Assembly (NCBI RefSeq): GCF_009498735.1
Contig: NZ_ML762429.1
Span: forward strand, 25,195-89,194
Reading direction: 5' to 3'
Length of the DNA: 64,000 bases
DNA from: Gracilibacillus oryzae
GTDB lineage: Bacteria > Bacillota > Bacilli > Bacillales > Amphibacillaceae
Program-made: the position numbers and the translations under genes
The notes under the pieces: model-generated
Told to the model about the DNA's origin: nothing
The model's input: the letters and a program-made list of their open reading frames with translations, nothing else
The model's database searches: none
Part shown: positions 26,852 through 36,039 of the stretch, piece by piece
Layout: each line of letters begins with the position of its first letter
How positions within the stretch are numbered: position 1 is the first letter of the stretch

Positions 26852-28384
26852 CTAAATAATTTCAACCCGTTCAAAAGTACTAACCTGATTACGTCCATTC
26901 CGTTTAGCCGTATATAAAGCTTTGTCTGCTTTGATTAATAATTGCTCCAAAGTATCTGTATTGGCGATTGCCATTCCTATGCTTACTGTGATGGTAATGG
27001 TGAGATTTTCTGTAACTAACGGGCTGCTCTCCAGTTTCATCCGAAGTTGATCAGCAAGCTTCTCCCCTTTCTCTAACGAATAGCCGCTTACTGATAAAAC
27101 AAACTCTTCCCCGCCATAACGCGCGAAAATCATCTCTTCATCAAGCATTGACTTACAAGTTGAAGCAACATGCTGAAGTGCCTTATCGCCAATGTCATGA
27201 CCATGTGTATCATTCACTTTCTTAAAGAAGTCAACATCCATTAACATAACGATAAATGGAACGTCATGAATAATAGCACCACTGTATGCCTGTTCCCCCT
27301 TCTCAAAAAATGCCCTTCGATTCAATGTTTGAGTAAGTTCATCGTAATATGCCTGATGTTCCAGCTTCATTTGCAAGGTTTTCAACTTGGTTATATCTGT
27401 AAAAATAATGAGGGAACCGCTCGCTTTACGCAAACGTGAAAAACTAACTTGGTAGATGGAATGATTAATGGTGATCTCTGTCACCACATTCGTTTCCATA
27501 TTTTTCAGTAAAGGTTCTTCCGTTAAATCCTTCCAGACTTTTTCAATATCTTTCCCCGTCATCTTTTTATTGATTTGCGGGAACATTCGCTTGTATGCCT
27601 GATTAAACTCAATTAAACGATTCGATTCATCCAAAACAATTACCCCGTCATTCATACTGTTAAAAATAGCATCCTTCGCGACTGGCAGAATTGTAAAAAG
27701 ACGTGAGGAATTTATCGCCCATAGATATAATACAGAGGTAATCCATAAGACAATCGGAACTGGGTCAATCCCCGGAGGAGTTAAGCCGATTAAATAGATA
27801 AATGCTGTCAACATAGGAATGAATTGTCCCAACAATAACGCAACTAATTGTGGACGATAGATTTGGGCTGTATCCTTCCAACGTATGAGTAAAAATGAGA
27901 ATGCAAAAAACATGCATGCAAAGGTAAAGGTACCATGAACAACATACCATGGACCAATTTCAAGATATAAGTAAGGCAGACCTAAGGATGGATCCTGTTG
28001 AAAAACCCGGTAATGAGCATGGTGAAAGTCCTTGGTGGCCACCATCATCAGTGACAGGACAGGAATGATGAGAAGTGAAAAATAAATTCCAGGTGTTAGT
28101 TTTGTTCCCAAATATTTTAACGTAAATAATAAACCTAATGGTGGAGAGAAAGCAATTCCGATGTATTGGATTGTTGTCCAGATCTTTACTTCCACCATAG
28201 ATTCAGCCAACAAACTAAAGGCAGCAGCGAAACAATAGATGGTAATGGTCATCGCATATCCAATAAAGAAATCGGCAATATTAGAATAAAGATGTCTTTT
28301 TCTATAGACAAGAAAACACAAGTACAAGTTTAAAACAGCAGATGTACAGATAAGAGCAATCGTAGCAGTTAACTCGGAAGTCAC
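26852..28384 (-). CDS. Membrane-bound diguanylate cyclase (7TM-PAS-GGDEF)
   Basis: 510 residues: seven hydrophobic segments (about 1-225), a PAS-like domain (about 230-340, KDAIFNSMNDGVIVLDESN) and a GGDEF domain with active site RYGGEEF. It should make cyclic di-GMP. No RxxD inhibitory site at the usual place. Same layout as the protein at 6853-8376, but the two are clearly different in sequence. It precedes the response-regulator gene on the same strand (107 bp gap) and may share its transcript. Confidence 0.9.
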   Translation of the reverse strand: MTSELTATIALICTSAVLNLYLCFLVYRKRHLYSNIADFFIGYAMTITIYCFAAAFSLLAESMVEVKIWTTIQYIGIAFSPPLGLLFTLKYLGTKLTPGIYFSLLIIPVLSLMMVATKDFHHAHYRVFQQDPSLGLPYLYLEIGPWYVVHGTFTFACMFFAFSFLLIRWKDTAQIYRPQLVALLLGQFIPMLTAFIYLIGLTPPGIDPVPIVLWITSVLYLWAINSSRLFTILPVAKDAIFNSMNDGVIVLDESNRLIEFNQAYKRMFPQINKKMTGKDIEKVWKDLTEEPLLKNMETNVVTEITINHSIYQVSFSRLRKASGSLIIFTDITKLKTLQMKLEHQAYYDELTQTLNRRAFFEKGEQAYSGAIIHDVPFIVMLMDVDFFKKVNDTHGHDIGDKALQHVASTCKSMLDEEMIFARYGGEEFVLSVSGYSLEKGEKLADQLRMKLESSPLVTENLTITITVSIGMAIANTDTLEQLLIKADKALYTAKRNGRNQVSTFERVEII

Positions 28385-28494
28385 AGAGGGCCACCTCTTT
28401 TGTTAGTCATTTCCTCCTATTATATATCAAAATTTGTCATCTGCGGTGATTATTTTTTCACGAATTAAACTAACTATCTTGTAGTATTTAATTC

Positions 28495-29007
28495 TTACTC
28501 CCAAGGTTTGTCCATATTGATGTTCTTCGCTAACTCTTTGCTTTCCTTTCTTCGTTTTTTCCTTGCTTCAACACGGATTTTCGCTGTTTCATATAAATAT
28601 TTTTCCTCTTCTGTTTCTGGAATTACCTTCGATACAGGAACAGGACCGCCTTTCTCATCAACAGCTACAAATGTCAAAAAGGCAGTTGCTGCTATTACTC
28701 GTTCTCCTGTAATTAAATTTTCTGCTAATACTTTCACAAATACTTCCATGGAACTTGTCCCTGTCCATGTAACACAAGATTGTAAGCATACTGATTGATT
28801 TGTGTGGATTGGAACTAGAAAATCAACAGAGTCTGTAGATGCGGTGACAACAGGACTTCTTGCATGTCTCATAGCAGAAATGGAGGCAATATCATCAATA
28901 TCGCTCATTAATTTACCGCCAAAAAGCGTCCCATGGTTGTTCGTATCTGGCGGGAATACATGACTTACTTTAACAGCAAGCGTTTCTCTAATATAAGTAT
29001 CTTTCAT
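28495..29007 (-). CDS. Acyl-CoA thioesterase, hotdog fold (YkhA-like)
   Basis: 170 residues from the ATG at 29007 (AAAAGGTGA upstream; an in-frame GTG at 29016 is the alternative). The hotdog signature is complete: NNHGTLFGGKLMSDIDDIAS with the catalytic Asp region, then STDSVDFLVPIHTNQSV. The length and a Lys/Arg-rich C-terminus fit the BACH/YkhA family, which hydrolyses medium- or long-chain acyl-CoA. Single gene; no obvious operon partner. Confidence 0.87.
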   Translation of the reverse strand: MKDTYIRETLAVKVSHVFPPDTNNHGTLFGGKLMSDIDDIASISAMRHARSPVVTASTDSVDFLVPIHTNQSVCLQSCVTWTGTSSMEVFVKVLAENLITGERVIAATAFLTFVAVDEKGGPVPVSKVIPETEEEKYLYETAKIRVEARKKRRKESKELAKNINMDKPWE

Positions 29008-29119
29008 TTGCTTCACCTTTTTCTGTATATTTTATTATCCGAGATTACTATATCTATTTTCCACAATTGCTGATAAATTACTCCTGAGATTCTATCTGGA
29101 GAGAAGGTGAAATTTCAGT

Positions 29120-29183
29120 TTGCGATCAACTTAAAAAGTGATAAAATGGAATATGGTGTTAATGGCGTTTCTCACGCCTTTTT
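29120..29183 (+). promoter_or_regulatory. Promoter and possible attenuator of the MBOAT operon
   Basis: TTGCGA (29120) and TAAAAT (29142) with a 16-nt spacer form a plausible promoter. A short hairpin, GGCGT (29164-29168) with ACGCC (29174-29178), is followed by TTTTT, about 30 nt before the coding start. It resembles a leader terminator that could make expression conditional. The stem is only five pairs. Confidence 0.35.
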
Positions 29184-29214
29184 CATTTTATATAGAAGTA
29201 GAGGAGTCCTTTTC

Positions 29215-30645
29215 GTGATTTTTTCAACATACCTTTTTATTCTGGTATTTCTGCCAATTACGTTCTTAGGATACAGATTATTGGCACATTTTCGTTTGGA
29301 TGAATTATCAAAGGTGTGGCTTGTACTGGCTTCACTTGTTTTTTATTGGCAGGGAAGCGGGATGTTTACTTTCGCTTTTATTGCTTCGGTAATTTTCAAC
29401 TATATAATAGGAATAGCTATTATTCGGGCAAATGGGCGTAATAAAAAGTGGAAGAAAAGATTGCTGCTTACCATTGGTTTGGCAGAAAATATCTTGTTAC
29501 TCGGTTACTATAAATACGCGAACTTTGCCATTGAGAATTTCAACTTTGTGACAGGCAGTTCCTATGATTTGCTGGATATTTTACTGCCGCTGGGAATATC
29601 CTTTTTTACATTCCAGCTTATTGCCTTTCTTGTTGATTGTTACAAGGAGCACACAGAAGAGTATTCCTTCATTAATTATCTTGTATTCATTACGTTTTTC
29701 CCTCAATTAATTGTAGGTCCGATTGTGCATCACAAAGAAGTCGTGCCGCAAATTGAAGATGAAAAACGACCACTGTTTAACAAATACAATATAATGCTAG
29801 GAATTTTCTTATTCTCAATGGGTGCTGCAAAGAAGGTAGTTCTGGCTGATCCACTCACTTTATATGGGGAAGCTTATTTTTCAGATGTAGCATCATATGA
29901 TGTTCTTGCATCATGGTTAGCAACATTCAGCTACACATTGTCTTACTATTTTGATTTATCAGGATATGCTGATATGGCGATTGGATTGGGGTTATTCTTT
30001 AATATATTGCTTCCGCAAAACTTTATGTCTCCATATAAAGCAAGAAACTTCCGGGATTACTGGCAACGATGGCATATTACCTTATCGCGGTTCCTTTCTA
30101 CCTACATATTCCGGAGTGTCTACCGGAAAGGAAAAGGAAGCTTCAATTTTTATTTTGCCGTCATGTTCACATTCTTCGTCTCAGGCTTCTGGCATGGAGC
30201 AGGCTGGAGCTTTGTGTTATGGGGGATTATAAACGGCGTATTTGTCTGTATGTCTCATTTTATGCGGCGCCGCAAATGGCAGCTTCCTTTCATAGTAGCA
30301 TGGGTACTGACATTCGCCGGTGTTGTTGGAACACGTATATTATTTGTAGCAACAGATACCTCCCAGGCGTTTACCGTTATGGGGAAAATGTTTGATTTTC
30401 AGCAGTTTGCGAACTTAAGTTTTTCAGAAATCAGTTATGACATATATACTTTTGCCATGAATAATTCTGTTACAATTGTCATTTTACTTGTGGCGATGGG
30501 AATTGCCTTCTTTGGTAAAAGTTCGAATCAGATGAAAGAAGAGTTTAAACCAAGTGTGAAAAATGCAGTGATCTCAGCACTGTTGCTTGGGTTAGCATTA
30601 TCGCAAATGACGGCTGTTTCAGACTTTTTATACTTTCAATTTTAG
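29215..30645 (+). CDS. MBOAT-family O-acyltransferase (AlgI/DltB-like)
   Basis: 476 residues from the GTG at 29215, with AGAGGAG 8 nt upstream; upstream in-frame ATG codons lie in the leader and lack ribosome sites. About eleven transmembrane segments. Family motifs: LLPLGISFFTFQLIAFLVD, then FFPQLIVGPIVHH, then the active-site region NFRDYWQRWHITLSRFLS and the conserved His in FWHGAGWSFVLWG. It moves an acetyl group across the membrane for polymer O-acetylation, as in AlgI and PatA. It is followed 9 bp later by an AlgJ/X-like fusion protein that probably completes the transfer. Confidence 0.9.
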   Translation: MIFSTYLFILVFLPITFLGYRLLAHFRLDELSKVWLVLASLVFYWQGSGMFTFAFIASVIFNYIIGIAIIRANGRNKKWKKRLLLTIGLAENILLLGYYKYANFAIENFNFVTGSSYDLLDILLPLGISFFTFQLIAFLVDCYKEHTEEYSFINYLVFITFFPQLIVGPIVHHKEVVPQIEDEKRPLFNKYNIMLGIFLFSMGAAKKVVLADPLTLYGEAYFSDVASYDVLASWLATFSYTLSYYFDLSGYADMAIGLGLFFNILLPQNFMSPYKARNFRDYWQRWHITLSRFLSTYIFRSVYRKGKGSFNFYFAVMFTFFVSGFWHGAGWSFVLWGIINGVFVCMSHFMRRRKWQLPFIVAWVLTFAGVVGTRILFVATDTSQAFTVMGKMFDFQQFANLSFSEISYDIYTFAMNNSVTIVILLVAMGIAFFGKSSNQMKEEFKPSVKNAVISALLLGLALSQMTAVSDFLYFQF

Positions 30646-30654
30646 AGGTGCAGT

Positions 30655-32484
30655 ATGAAATTCAAAAAGTGGTTAATGGCATTTATCGGAGGATTGCTGC
30701 TAATAGGAATGTTGCTTGGCGGTTTTAATATGATTGTTGATCCATTCGGCGTTTTCGGGGATAAGGTATTAAAGTGGGATTCCTACAATATGGTCAACAA
30801 TCCACGTGTAGCAAAAATCGCCTACCTTGATGAACACCATGAAGAGTATGATTCCTATATTATTGGCGGTTCGAAATCAAGCTCCATATCGCCAGAACTG
30901 TTAAATAAATACTACGGAGATGCCAGTTTTTACAGTATGATGATGTATGGCGGGGATTTCCATGATTATGAGAAGACACTTTATCATCTTATTGATAATT
31001 ATGAGGTAAAAAATATTGTCCTGCATATGTCTTTGCAGGAAATTGGACATTTTCATGAAGAAGCAACAGATTTCAAACAAAGCCTGCACGCAAAAGTAAC
31101 CGACGAGCCTCTTCTTCCGTTTTATTTAAAATATTTATGGCTCAATCCTGCTTATGGTTATGACAAGCTGGCAGGATTCGGAGAGAATGCAATTGATCCA
31201 ATGGCATATTCGCAAATTATCCCGGAAACTGGTGTATATAATAAGGTGGAACGGGATAAAGAAGATATTGATAACCTGGACGAGTTTTGGCAAAACAATC
31301 CTAACTTTGAACTTCCCATCGGGAAAGTAGAAGGACAAGCCATTGATCAGAATGTGGAGTCACTAAAGCGGATGAAAGAATACGCGGAAGAACATGGGGC
31401 CACATTTACCTTTATTACAGGTGCCACCTATAAATCAGAATTACAGAAATATAACATGGAAGAATTAAAAGAATACTGGGTTAAACTTGCGGAGGTGACA
31501 GACTTTTGGGATTTTAGCGGCTATACCTCTATGAGCAATGACCCAAGATATTATTATGATTCTATGCATTACCGTAATAGTGTCGGTGAAATGATGCTTG
31601 GTTATATTTATGATGATCCAGAAGTTTATGTACCTGAGGAATTCGGCCATTATACAACGAAGGATAATGTGGAAGAACATATTGAAAAAGTATTTACTCC
31701 ACCTGCACACATTACAGCAGAAGATGGAGATGGCGTAAACGTCCCTGTATTAATGTACCATCATATTGCAGAAGATCCCAGCTTGCTTAATTGGATGATT
31801 ATCTCTCCAGAGAAATTCAGGCAGGACATGACGGCAATTAAAGAAGCAGGATTTAATCCGATACATTTAAAAGATCTTGCAGCATATGTGAATGGGGAAG
31901 GCGAACTGCCGGAGAAACCTGTTGTTATCACATTTGATGATGGTTACTTGAGTAATTACCAATATGCGTACCCTGTATTGAAAGAACTTAATATGAAGGC
32001 AACAATCTTTATGATCGGCTGGTCTGCAGGACGGGATACCCACCGAATTGAGGGTGCTGATTTCTATCCGCATTTCACCTGGCAGCAGGCACAGGAAATG
32101 CATGCATCCGGTCTTATCGAACTGCAAAATCACAGCTTTGATATGCATGAAGGAAATGATGCGGAAAGATTTGCAGCTTTGCCTAAAGAAGGGGAAACAA
32201 CAGGGGATTATGCCCGGGCTTTTATGGGAGATACATTAAAAATAGAAGAACAAATAGAGCAAAATGTTGGAAATGATGTGTTTGCTTATGCTTATCCGTA
32301 TGGTGAGTATGTTCTGCAGACAGAGCAAATGTTAAAGGATTTAGACTATGATGTCACCCTTAGTGTAAACAGTGGGATGAATACAATCAGACGAGGTGAC
32401 CCGTCAAGCCTGTTTGCGCTAAAGCGGATTAATGCAGGCACTGAAATCTCCAGCTCTAAGCTTGTTGAGATGTTATCAGAATAA
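30655..32484 (+). CDS. Fusion of an SGNH/AlgX-like domain and a polysaccharide deacetylase
   Basis: 609 residues. An N-terminal membrane anchor (about 7-26) is followed by an AlgJ/DltD-like SGNH domain (about 27-330): nucleophile region IIGGSKSSSISPELL and the DSMHY Asp-His pair. From about 355 a NodB deacetylase domain follows: VPVLMYHHIAED, TFDDGY (metal Asp), HSFDMH (metal His pair), YAYPYGEY and INAGTE, all catalytic motifs intact. The first half would accept acetyl from the MBOAT protein and place it on a polymer; the second half would remove N- or O-acetyl groups. Adding and removing activities in one chain is unusual. The outside polymer is not identified. Confidence 0.85.
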   Translation: MKFKKWLMAFIGGLLLIGMLLGGFNMIVDPFGVFGDKVLKWDSYNMVNNPRVAKIAYLDEHHEEYDSYIIGGSKSSSISPELLNKYYGDASFYSMMMYGGDFHDYEKTLYHLIDNYEVKNIVLHMSLQEIGHFHEEATDFKQSLHAKVTDEPLLPFYLKYLWLNPAYGYDKLAGFGENAIDPMAYSQIIPETGVYNKVERDKEDIDNLDEFWQNNPNFELPIGKVEGQAIDQNVESLKRMKEYAEEHGATFTFITGATYKSELQKYNMEELKEYWVKLAEVTDFWDFSGYTSMSNDPRYYYDSMHYRNSVGEMMLGYIYDDPEVYVPEEFGHYTTKDNVEEHIEKVFTPPAHITAEDGDGVNVPVLMYHHIAEDPSLLNWMIISPEKFRQDMTAIKEAGFNPIHLKDLAAYVNGEGELPEKPVVITFDDGYLSNYQYAYPVLKELNMKATIFMIGWSAGRDTHRIEGADFYPHFTWQQAQEMHASGLIELQNHSFDMHEGNDAERFAALPKEGETTGDYARAFMGDTLKIEEQIEQNVGNDVFAYAYPYGEYVLQTEQMLKDLDYDVTLSVNSGMNTIRRGDPSSLFALKRINAGTEISSSKLVEMLSE

Positions 32485-32496
32485 AAAGTTTTTACC

Positions 32497-32533
32497 AAAA
32501 GGTAGTGATTCCATGTAATCACTGCCTTTTTTT
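32497..32533 (+). terminator. Intrinsic terminator after the acetylation operon
   Basis: AAAAGGTAGTGATT and AATCACTGCCTTTT arms around CCATGT, followed by T-rich sequence. Confidence 0.8.
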
Positions 32534-32620
32534 CATGAATAAAGTGATCAGTGGGAGCCTTATGGATCCTTCCTTTACCAGGATGCTTAATTTGTATAAA
32601 AGCTTGTGCTCAATTCCGCG

Positions 32621-33418
32621 TTACACGATCATCCCGCTCCACACCATTAATATATTCAGAAACATATGCCATATGATCGCTGGAATAATACTATTTGCTT
32701 TTACCGTTATGGCTCCAAAGTACAACCCACCTAGAATAAATACAACGCAGCCACTCCAGGGAAATCCAAGTGAATAATGCTGAAGTCCAAAACCGACACT
32801 TGTGATCAATACAGCCCAGCTATTGCCAAAACACTCAGAAAAACGATCGAGAAGGATACCTCTCCATATGGTTTCCTCAAGCACAGTATTCATAACAGAA
32901 AAACCAAGCAGAAACAGCCAGACTTCCTTGATATATTCCCAGCCACTATTCCAGATAAAGGGCATACATACGATCAAGTTTATCATCATTGCAACCAGAA
33001 GGAACTGCCGAACAGTTGTGTTGTGTCTCCCTGTCAGGATAAAAGGGAGATGAACAGATTCTTTCCATTGGGGCTTTTGAAAGCTGCTGAAAATAACTCT
33101 TTTATAGATAAGAGAAACAATAATTAAGGAGAGGAGGATAAAAGTTAATGACAATCTGCTCCAAATGATAAAAGTTCCACCATCCATCATCGTTGCCAAA
33201 AGATCATTCACATGGCTGTACAGATAAAATCCTGCACCAAAGGCAACGGTTGTGATACTAAATAATCTCATCGATTTTACGAAAGAAAGCAGGCTGATTC
33301 CAGTCCCCCATAACAATAACAGCTGATCATCATTCCATTGCAGAATAACCACAAGCGAACTAAAAATAAATAATGAAGCTATATTTTTAAAAATGGTGGA
33401 ATGTAAAGAGACAGCCAT
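32621..33418 (-). CDS. CPBP-family intramembrane protease
   Basis: 265 residues with about eight hydrophobic segments and the CPBP/Abi (Rce1-type) motifs: EETIWRGILLDRF (EExxxR), FGLQHYSLG (His) and IIWHMFLNIL. Such proteases process membrane proteins, sometimes in peptide maturation or immunity. It lies just downstream on the minus strand of the 98-residue acidic/basic protein, but a 27-bp gap and unrelated content leave any link to the neighbouring aromatic operon open. Confidence 0.82.
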   Translation of the reverse strand: MAVSLHSTIFKNIASLFIFSSLVVILQWNDDQLLLLWGTGISLLSFVKSMRLFSITTVAFGAGFYLYSHVNDLLATMMDGGTFIIWSRLSLTFILLSLIIVSLIYKRVIFSSFQKPQWKESVHLPFILTGRHNTTVRQFLLVAMMINLIVCMPFIWNSGWEYIKEVWLFLLGFSVMNTVLEETIWRGILLDRFSECFGNSWAVLITSVGFGLQHYSLGFPWSGCVVFILGGLYFGAITVKANSIIPAIIWHMFLNILMVWSGMIV

Positions 33419-33445
33419 AACCTTTGAAACTCCTTCACTCTCTCA

Positions 33446-33742
33446 TTATCTTTCTACTTTTTTTACTCGTCTTTTGGATTGCACACGCCTTTTTTCCTTA
33501 TTACTGCTTGACTGGGCATTATACACTGTACTGAGTGCTGATTCCATTATCTCCTCTAAAGGCAGCTGCTCTAAAACTGCACTAACTGCACGGGACATCT
33601 TCCCTGTTGTATCTTGTGGTGAGTCCTCTGTACCTTCATCCTTTTCTGTGCTTTCTATTTTATCTAATTCCTCTTGGATAAATGTCTTCAATTCATCTTC
33701 TGTTCCGGTCACTTCTTCTGGTTTGTTCTCATTGTTCTCCAT
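33446..33742 (-). CDS. Unknown 98-residue protein, acidic N-terminus and basic C-terminus
   Basis: No family recognised. The first 50 residues are rich in Glu and Asp, a short helical stretch (AVSAVLEQLPLEEIMESALS) follows, then a basic tail ending KRRVQSKRRVKKVER. GGAGG sits about 8 nt before the ATG. It is divergent from the pair of small proteins at 33924-34453. Three proteins around the aromatic operon (this one, the one at 33924 and the one at 39462) end in strongly basic tails, which may mean binding to an anionic polymer or membrane. Confidence 0.6.
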   Translation of the reverse strand: MENNENKPEEVTGTEDELKTFIQEELDKIESTEKDEGTEDSPQDTTGKMSRAVSAVLEQLPLEEIMESALSTVYNAQSSSNKEKRRVQSKRRVKKVER

Positions 33743-33923
33743 GAATTGTAGCCTCCCTTTGTAAAATAAATGTATGCTCTATGGTGACTCTTTATATATA
33801 TGTAATCTTTTCCTGTTTGACTGGACTAATGTGGAATTTCATTAGAAATAGTTAAGCAACTATATGAATCTGGACATTTTTTCATATACTGGACTATTCG
33901 CTTAGGGTGGGGGTGACATCAGG

Positions 33924-34181
33924 ATGAAAATGAAGGATATGGGACATGGGGACAGAATTTTAACTGTTTTGGGCTATAGCTTATTTGGTGTTATTCTCTT
34001 TGTCATAGCAGCAGGTGTTATTGTTTCATTGCTTATCCCTAAAAACCAACAAAAGCAGACGGAAAAGATCCGTACCTCCACAGGACAAGAACAGAAGGGT
34101 CCAGCCAAACTACATGCCAATTCCAACCTAAAGAAGAGGTCTCCGGCGAATAAGGTAGCATTAAGGAGGAAAAAGAAATGA
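33924..34181 (+). CDS. Small membrane protein with a basic tail (85 residues)
   Basis: A transmembrane helix (residues about 15-38, VLGYSLFGVILFVIAAGVIV) is followed by a soluble, Lys/Arg-rich tail ending ALRRKKK. The ATG at 33924 lies 8 nt after GGGGGTG. It overlaps the next gene by ATGA, so the two are coupled. No family recognised. Confidence 0.65.
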   Translation: MKMKDMGHGDRILTVLGYSLFGVILFVIAAGVIVSLLIPKNQQKQTEKIRTSTGQEQKGPAKLHANSNLKKRSPANKVALRRKKK

Positions 34182-34453
34182 AGGAGGATAATCAATCACG
34201 GTCCATACTTGCCGGCATTAAACTGGAATTTGTAAAATTTGTTGAAGCCTACATGATCGCAGTAAAAAAAGGTGCTGAAACAGCAAAAACAGATATTGCC
34301 GATGCTGTAGATAAACGGGATCAATCCTATGATATTGGGATAGTCAAATTATCTAAAGCAATCAAGAAGGGCATACATTGCGCTATGGAATATATGGTGA
34401 ATTATTGCCTGGAAGTTATGGAACAAGTGAAGGAACAGCAGAAAAAGGAATAA
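34178..34453 (+). CDS. Small helical protein, phasin-like in feel (91 residues)
   Basis: Predominantly amphipathic helices with regularly spaced Lys, Ala and Glu (AYMIAVKKGAETAKTDIADA; KLSKAIKKGIHCAMEYMV). No membrane span and no known domain. AAGGAGG lies 7 nt before the ATG. A granule-coating, scaffold or chaperone role is possible only by analogy in composition. Coupled to the membrane protein encoded before it. Confidence 0.6.
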   Translation: MKEDNQSRSILAGIKLEFVKFVEAYMIAVKKGAETAKTDIADAVDKRDQSYDIGIVKLSKAIKKGIHCAMEYMVNYCLEVMEQVKEQQKKE

Positions 34454-34525
34454 ACTATCCTGCTTTCTTATGATACTGATGCAATGGCTGACCCAACGTA
34501 AGTCAAGCCAACCATTGCTCCAGTA

Positions 34526-35125
34526 TTATTCATCAAGCTCATGCGGCTGCTCGTATGCAACCTCCTGTTTTAAGCGATGCTGAATAATAGCTGGGTTGAA
34601 ATATTCTACCATTTGAATGCCTGGTTTTCGTCCAAAATAAATAAAATACTTTTTGTATGGGAATTTTTCACCATTGCTTGGCAAGTTGATATTCACTGGC
34701 CTGTTGAAAAGATCAACAGTTGCTGTTTCCTCTATGAATCCAAAATCGATAACTTCCCTTAATGTGCGAATTCCTTGTGAGTTCATCACTTTGCCGATCC
34801 CCTCTTGACGATTCGCCATGCTTTCAAACAATGCAGGCGGTACATTCTTTGAATAAACAAGTGCAATATTGTAAGACACGATAACGCCACTCTTCTCCCC
34901 GATCAAAACAGATTCACGAATATAATAAGGAGCGCCTTGGGACTCTCCTGTCATAACGGCCTCTTTCACCCCGATCTGTTCTTGACGGATTACCTGTACT
35001 TTCAGCTTTTCACCCAGCAATGTTTCTAATATATCTGTTGTACGGCCATCTGTTACCAGCAGAATACGGAAGATGATATCTTGTAAAATATCCAGCGTTT
35101 TTCTATTAAACTGTGAGCCTTTCAT
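34526..35125 (-). CDS. Chorismate pyruvate-lyase-like protein (DUF98/Rv2949c type)
   Basis: 199 residues from the ATG at 35125, with GGAGG 8 nt upstream. It matches the DUF98 chorismate lyase family, whose mycobacterial member Rv2949c turns chorismate into 4-hydroxybenzoate and pyruvate. Motif-bearing stretches are RILLVTDGRTTDILETLLG, then SVLIGEKSGVIVSYNIALVY and NRQEGIGKVMNSQGIRTLRE. It is the last gene of the four-gene operon with a DAHP synthase and two adenylating enzymes, so it probably supplies the aromatic acid that they activate. Whether the product is 4- or 3-hydroxybenzoate cannot be told. Confidence 0.8.
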   Translation of the reverse strand: MKGSQFNRKTLDILQDIIFRILLVTDGRTTDILETLLGEKLKVQVIRQEQIGVKEAVMTGESQGAPYYIRESVLIGEKSGVIVSYNIALVYSKNVPPALFESMANRQEGIGKVMNSQGIRTLREVIDFGFIEETATVDLFNRPVNINLPSNGEKFPYKKYFIYFGRKPGIQMVEYFNPAIIQHRLKQEVAYEQPHELDE

Positions 35126-35170
35126 TCTCTCACCTCCATTAGAAAACTCGTTCATTGAACAAGATTGCTG

Positions 35171-36001
35171 TCATTTATTATATAAGCCAGAATTAGTAAG
35201 TTCCTGCCAGAATACTTGGAACTCTTCCATATTCAGTTGCTGTTTTGCATCAGATAGAGCTTGAGGAGGGTTTGGATGGACTTCAATCATCACCCCGTCT
35301 GCACCTGCCGCAAGTCCTGCTTTGGCACAAGGGAGCATGATCTCTTTTCTTCCGGTTGAATGGGTCACATCGACTAAGACAGGAAGGTGAGTTTCCTGCT
35401 TTAAGATGGGGACAGCGGAGATATCAAGCGTATTACGTGTCGCTTTCTCGAAGGTTCTTATCCCGCGTTCCATTAACATTACTCTGTCATTTCCTTGATC
35501 AAGAACATATTCTGCTGCGAACTTAAATTCTTCCAATGTAGCGGAAAGTCCGCGTTTCAGCAATACTGGTTTGTCTGTTTTCCCGACGGCTCTTAGCAGA
35601 TCAAAGTTCTGCATGTTACGGGCACCGATTTGAAAGATATCTACATAATCTGCGGCAACATCAATCTGTTCTGGTGTCATAATCTCACTGATCGTTACCA
35701 TTCCGACTTCATCTGCGACCTTCTTTAGCATTTTCAACCCATCTTCCCCAAGTCCCTGAAAGTTATATGGTGATGTTCTTGGTTTGAATGCGCCTCCTCG
35801 CAATACAGTAACTCCTGCTTGCTTTAAGGTCTTTGCAACCGTCCTGAGCTGGCCTTCAGACTCAATGGAACAGGGTCCAGCGATCAGTGTATGAGATGAG
35901 CCGCCAATCCTTGTTCCTTTCACCTCAATAATTGTATCTTCACTTTTATGCTCACGGCTTATTAGGAGCTGTGATCTCTCTTGTTTTGATTTATCACTCA
36001 A
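35171..36001 (-). CDS. aroF: DAHP synthase without chorismate mutase domain
   Basis: About 277 residues (291 if the ATG at 36043 is used). The TTG at 36001 has AAAGGA 9 nt upstream, whereas the ATG overlapping the upstream stop has none. Type I-beta DAHP synthase: [47 protein letters not shown] and [17 protein letters not shown] with the metal and phosphate ligands. Unlike the Bacillus AroA protein there is no N-terminal chorismate mutase regulatory domain, so it may escape prephenate or chorismate feedback. Its place in this operon suggests a dedicated boost of chorismate supply. Confidence 0.88.
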   Translation of the reverse strand: MSDKSKQERSQLLISREHKSEDTIIEVKGTRIGGSSHTLIAGPCSIESEGQLRTVAKTLKQAGVTVLRGGAFKPRTSPYNFQGLGEDGLKMLKKVADEVGMVTISEIMTPEQIDVAADYVDIFQIGARNMQNFDLLRAVGKTDKPVLLKRGLSATLEEFKFAAEYVLDQGNDRVMLMERGIRTFEKATRNTLDISAVPILKQETHLPVLVDVTHSTGRKEIMLPCAKAGLAAGADGVMIEVHPNPPQALSDAKQQLNMEEFQVFWQELTNSGLYNK

Positions 36002-36039
36002 TATAAACAATCCTTTCTGTTTATAACTAATAACAGCAT

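Noticed and set aside
34470-34520. GCAATGG/CCATTGC hairpin as a terminator between convergent genes
   Set aside because: The arms need bulges and no T tract follows on either strand.
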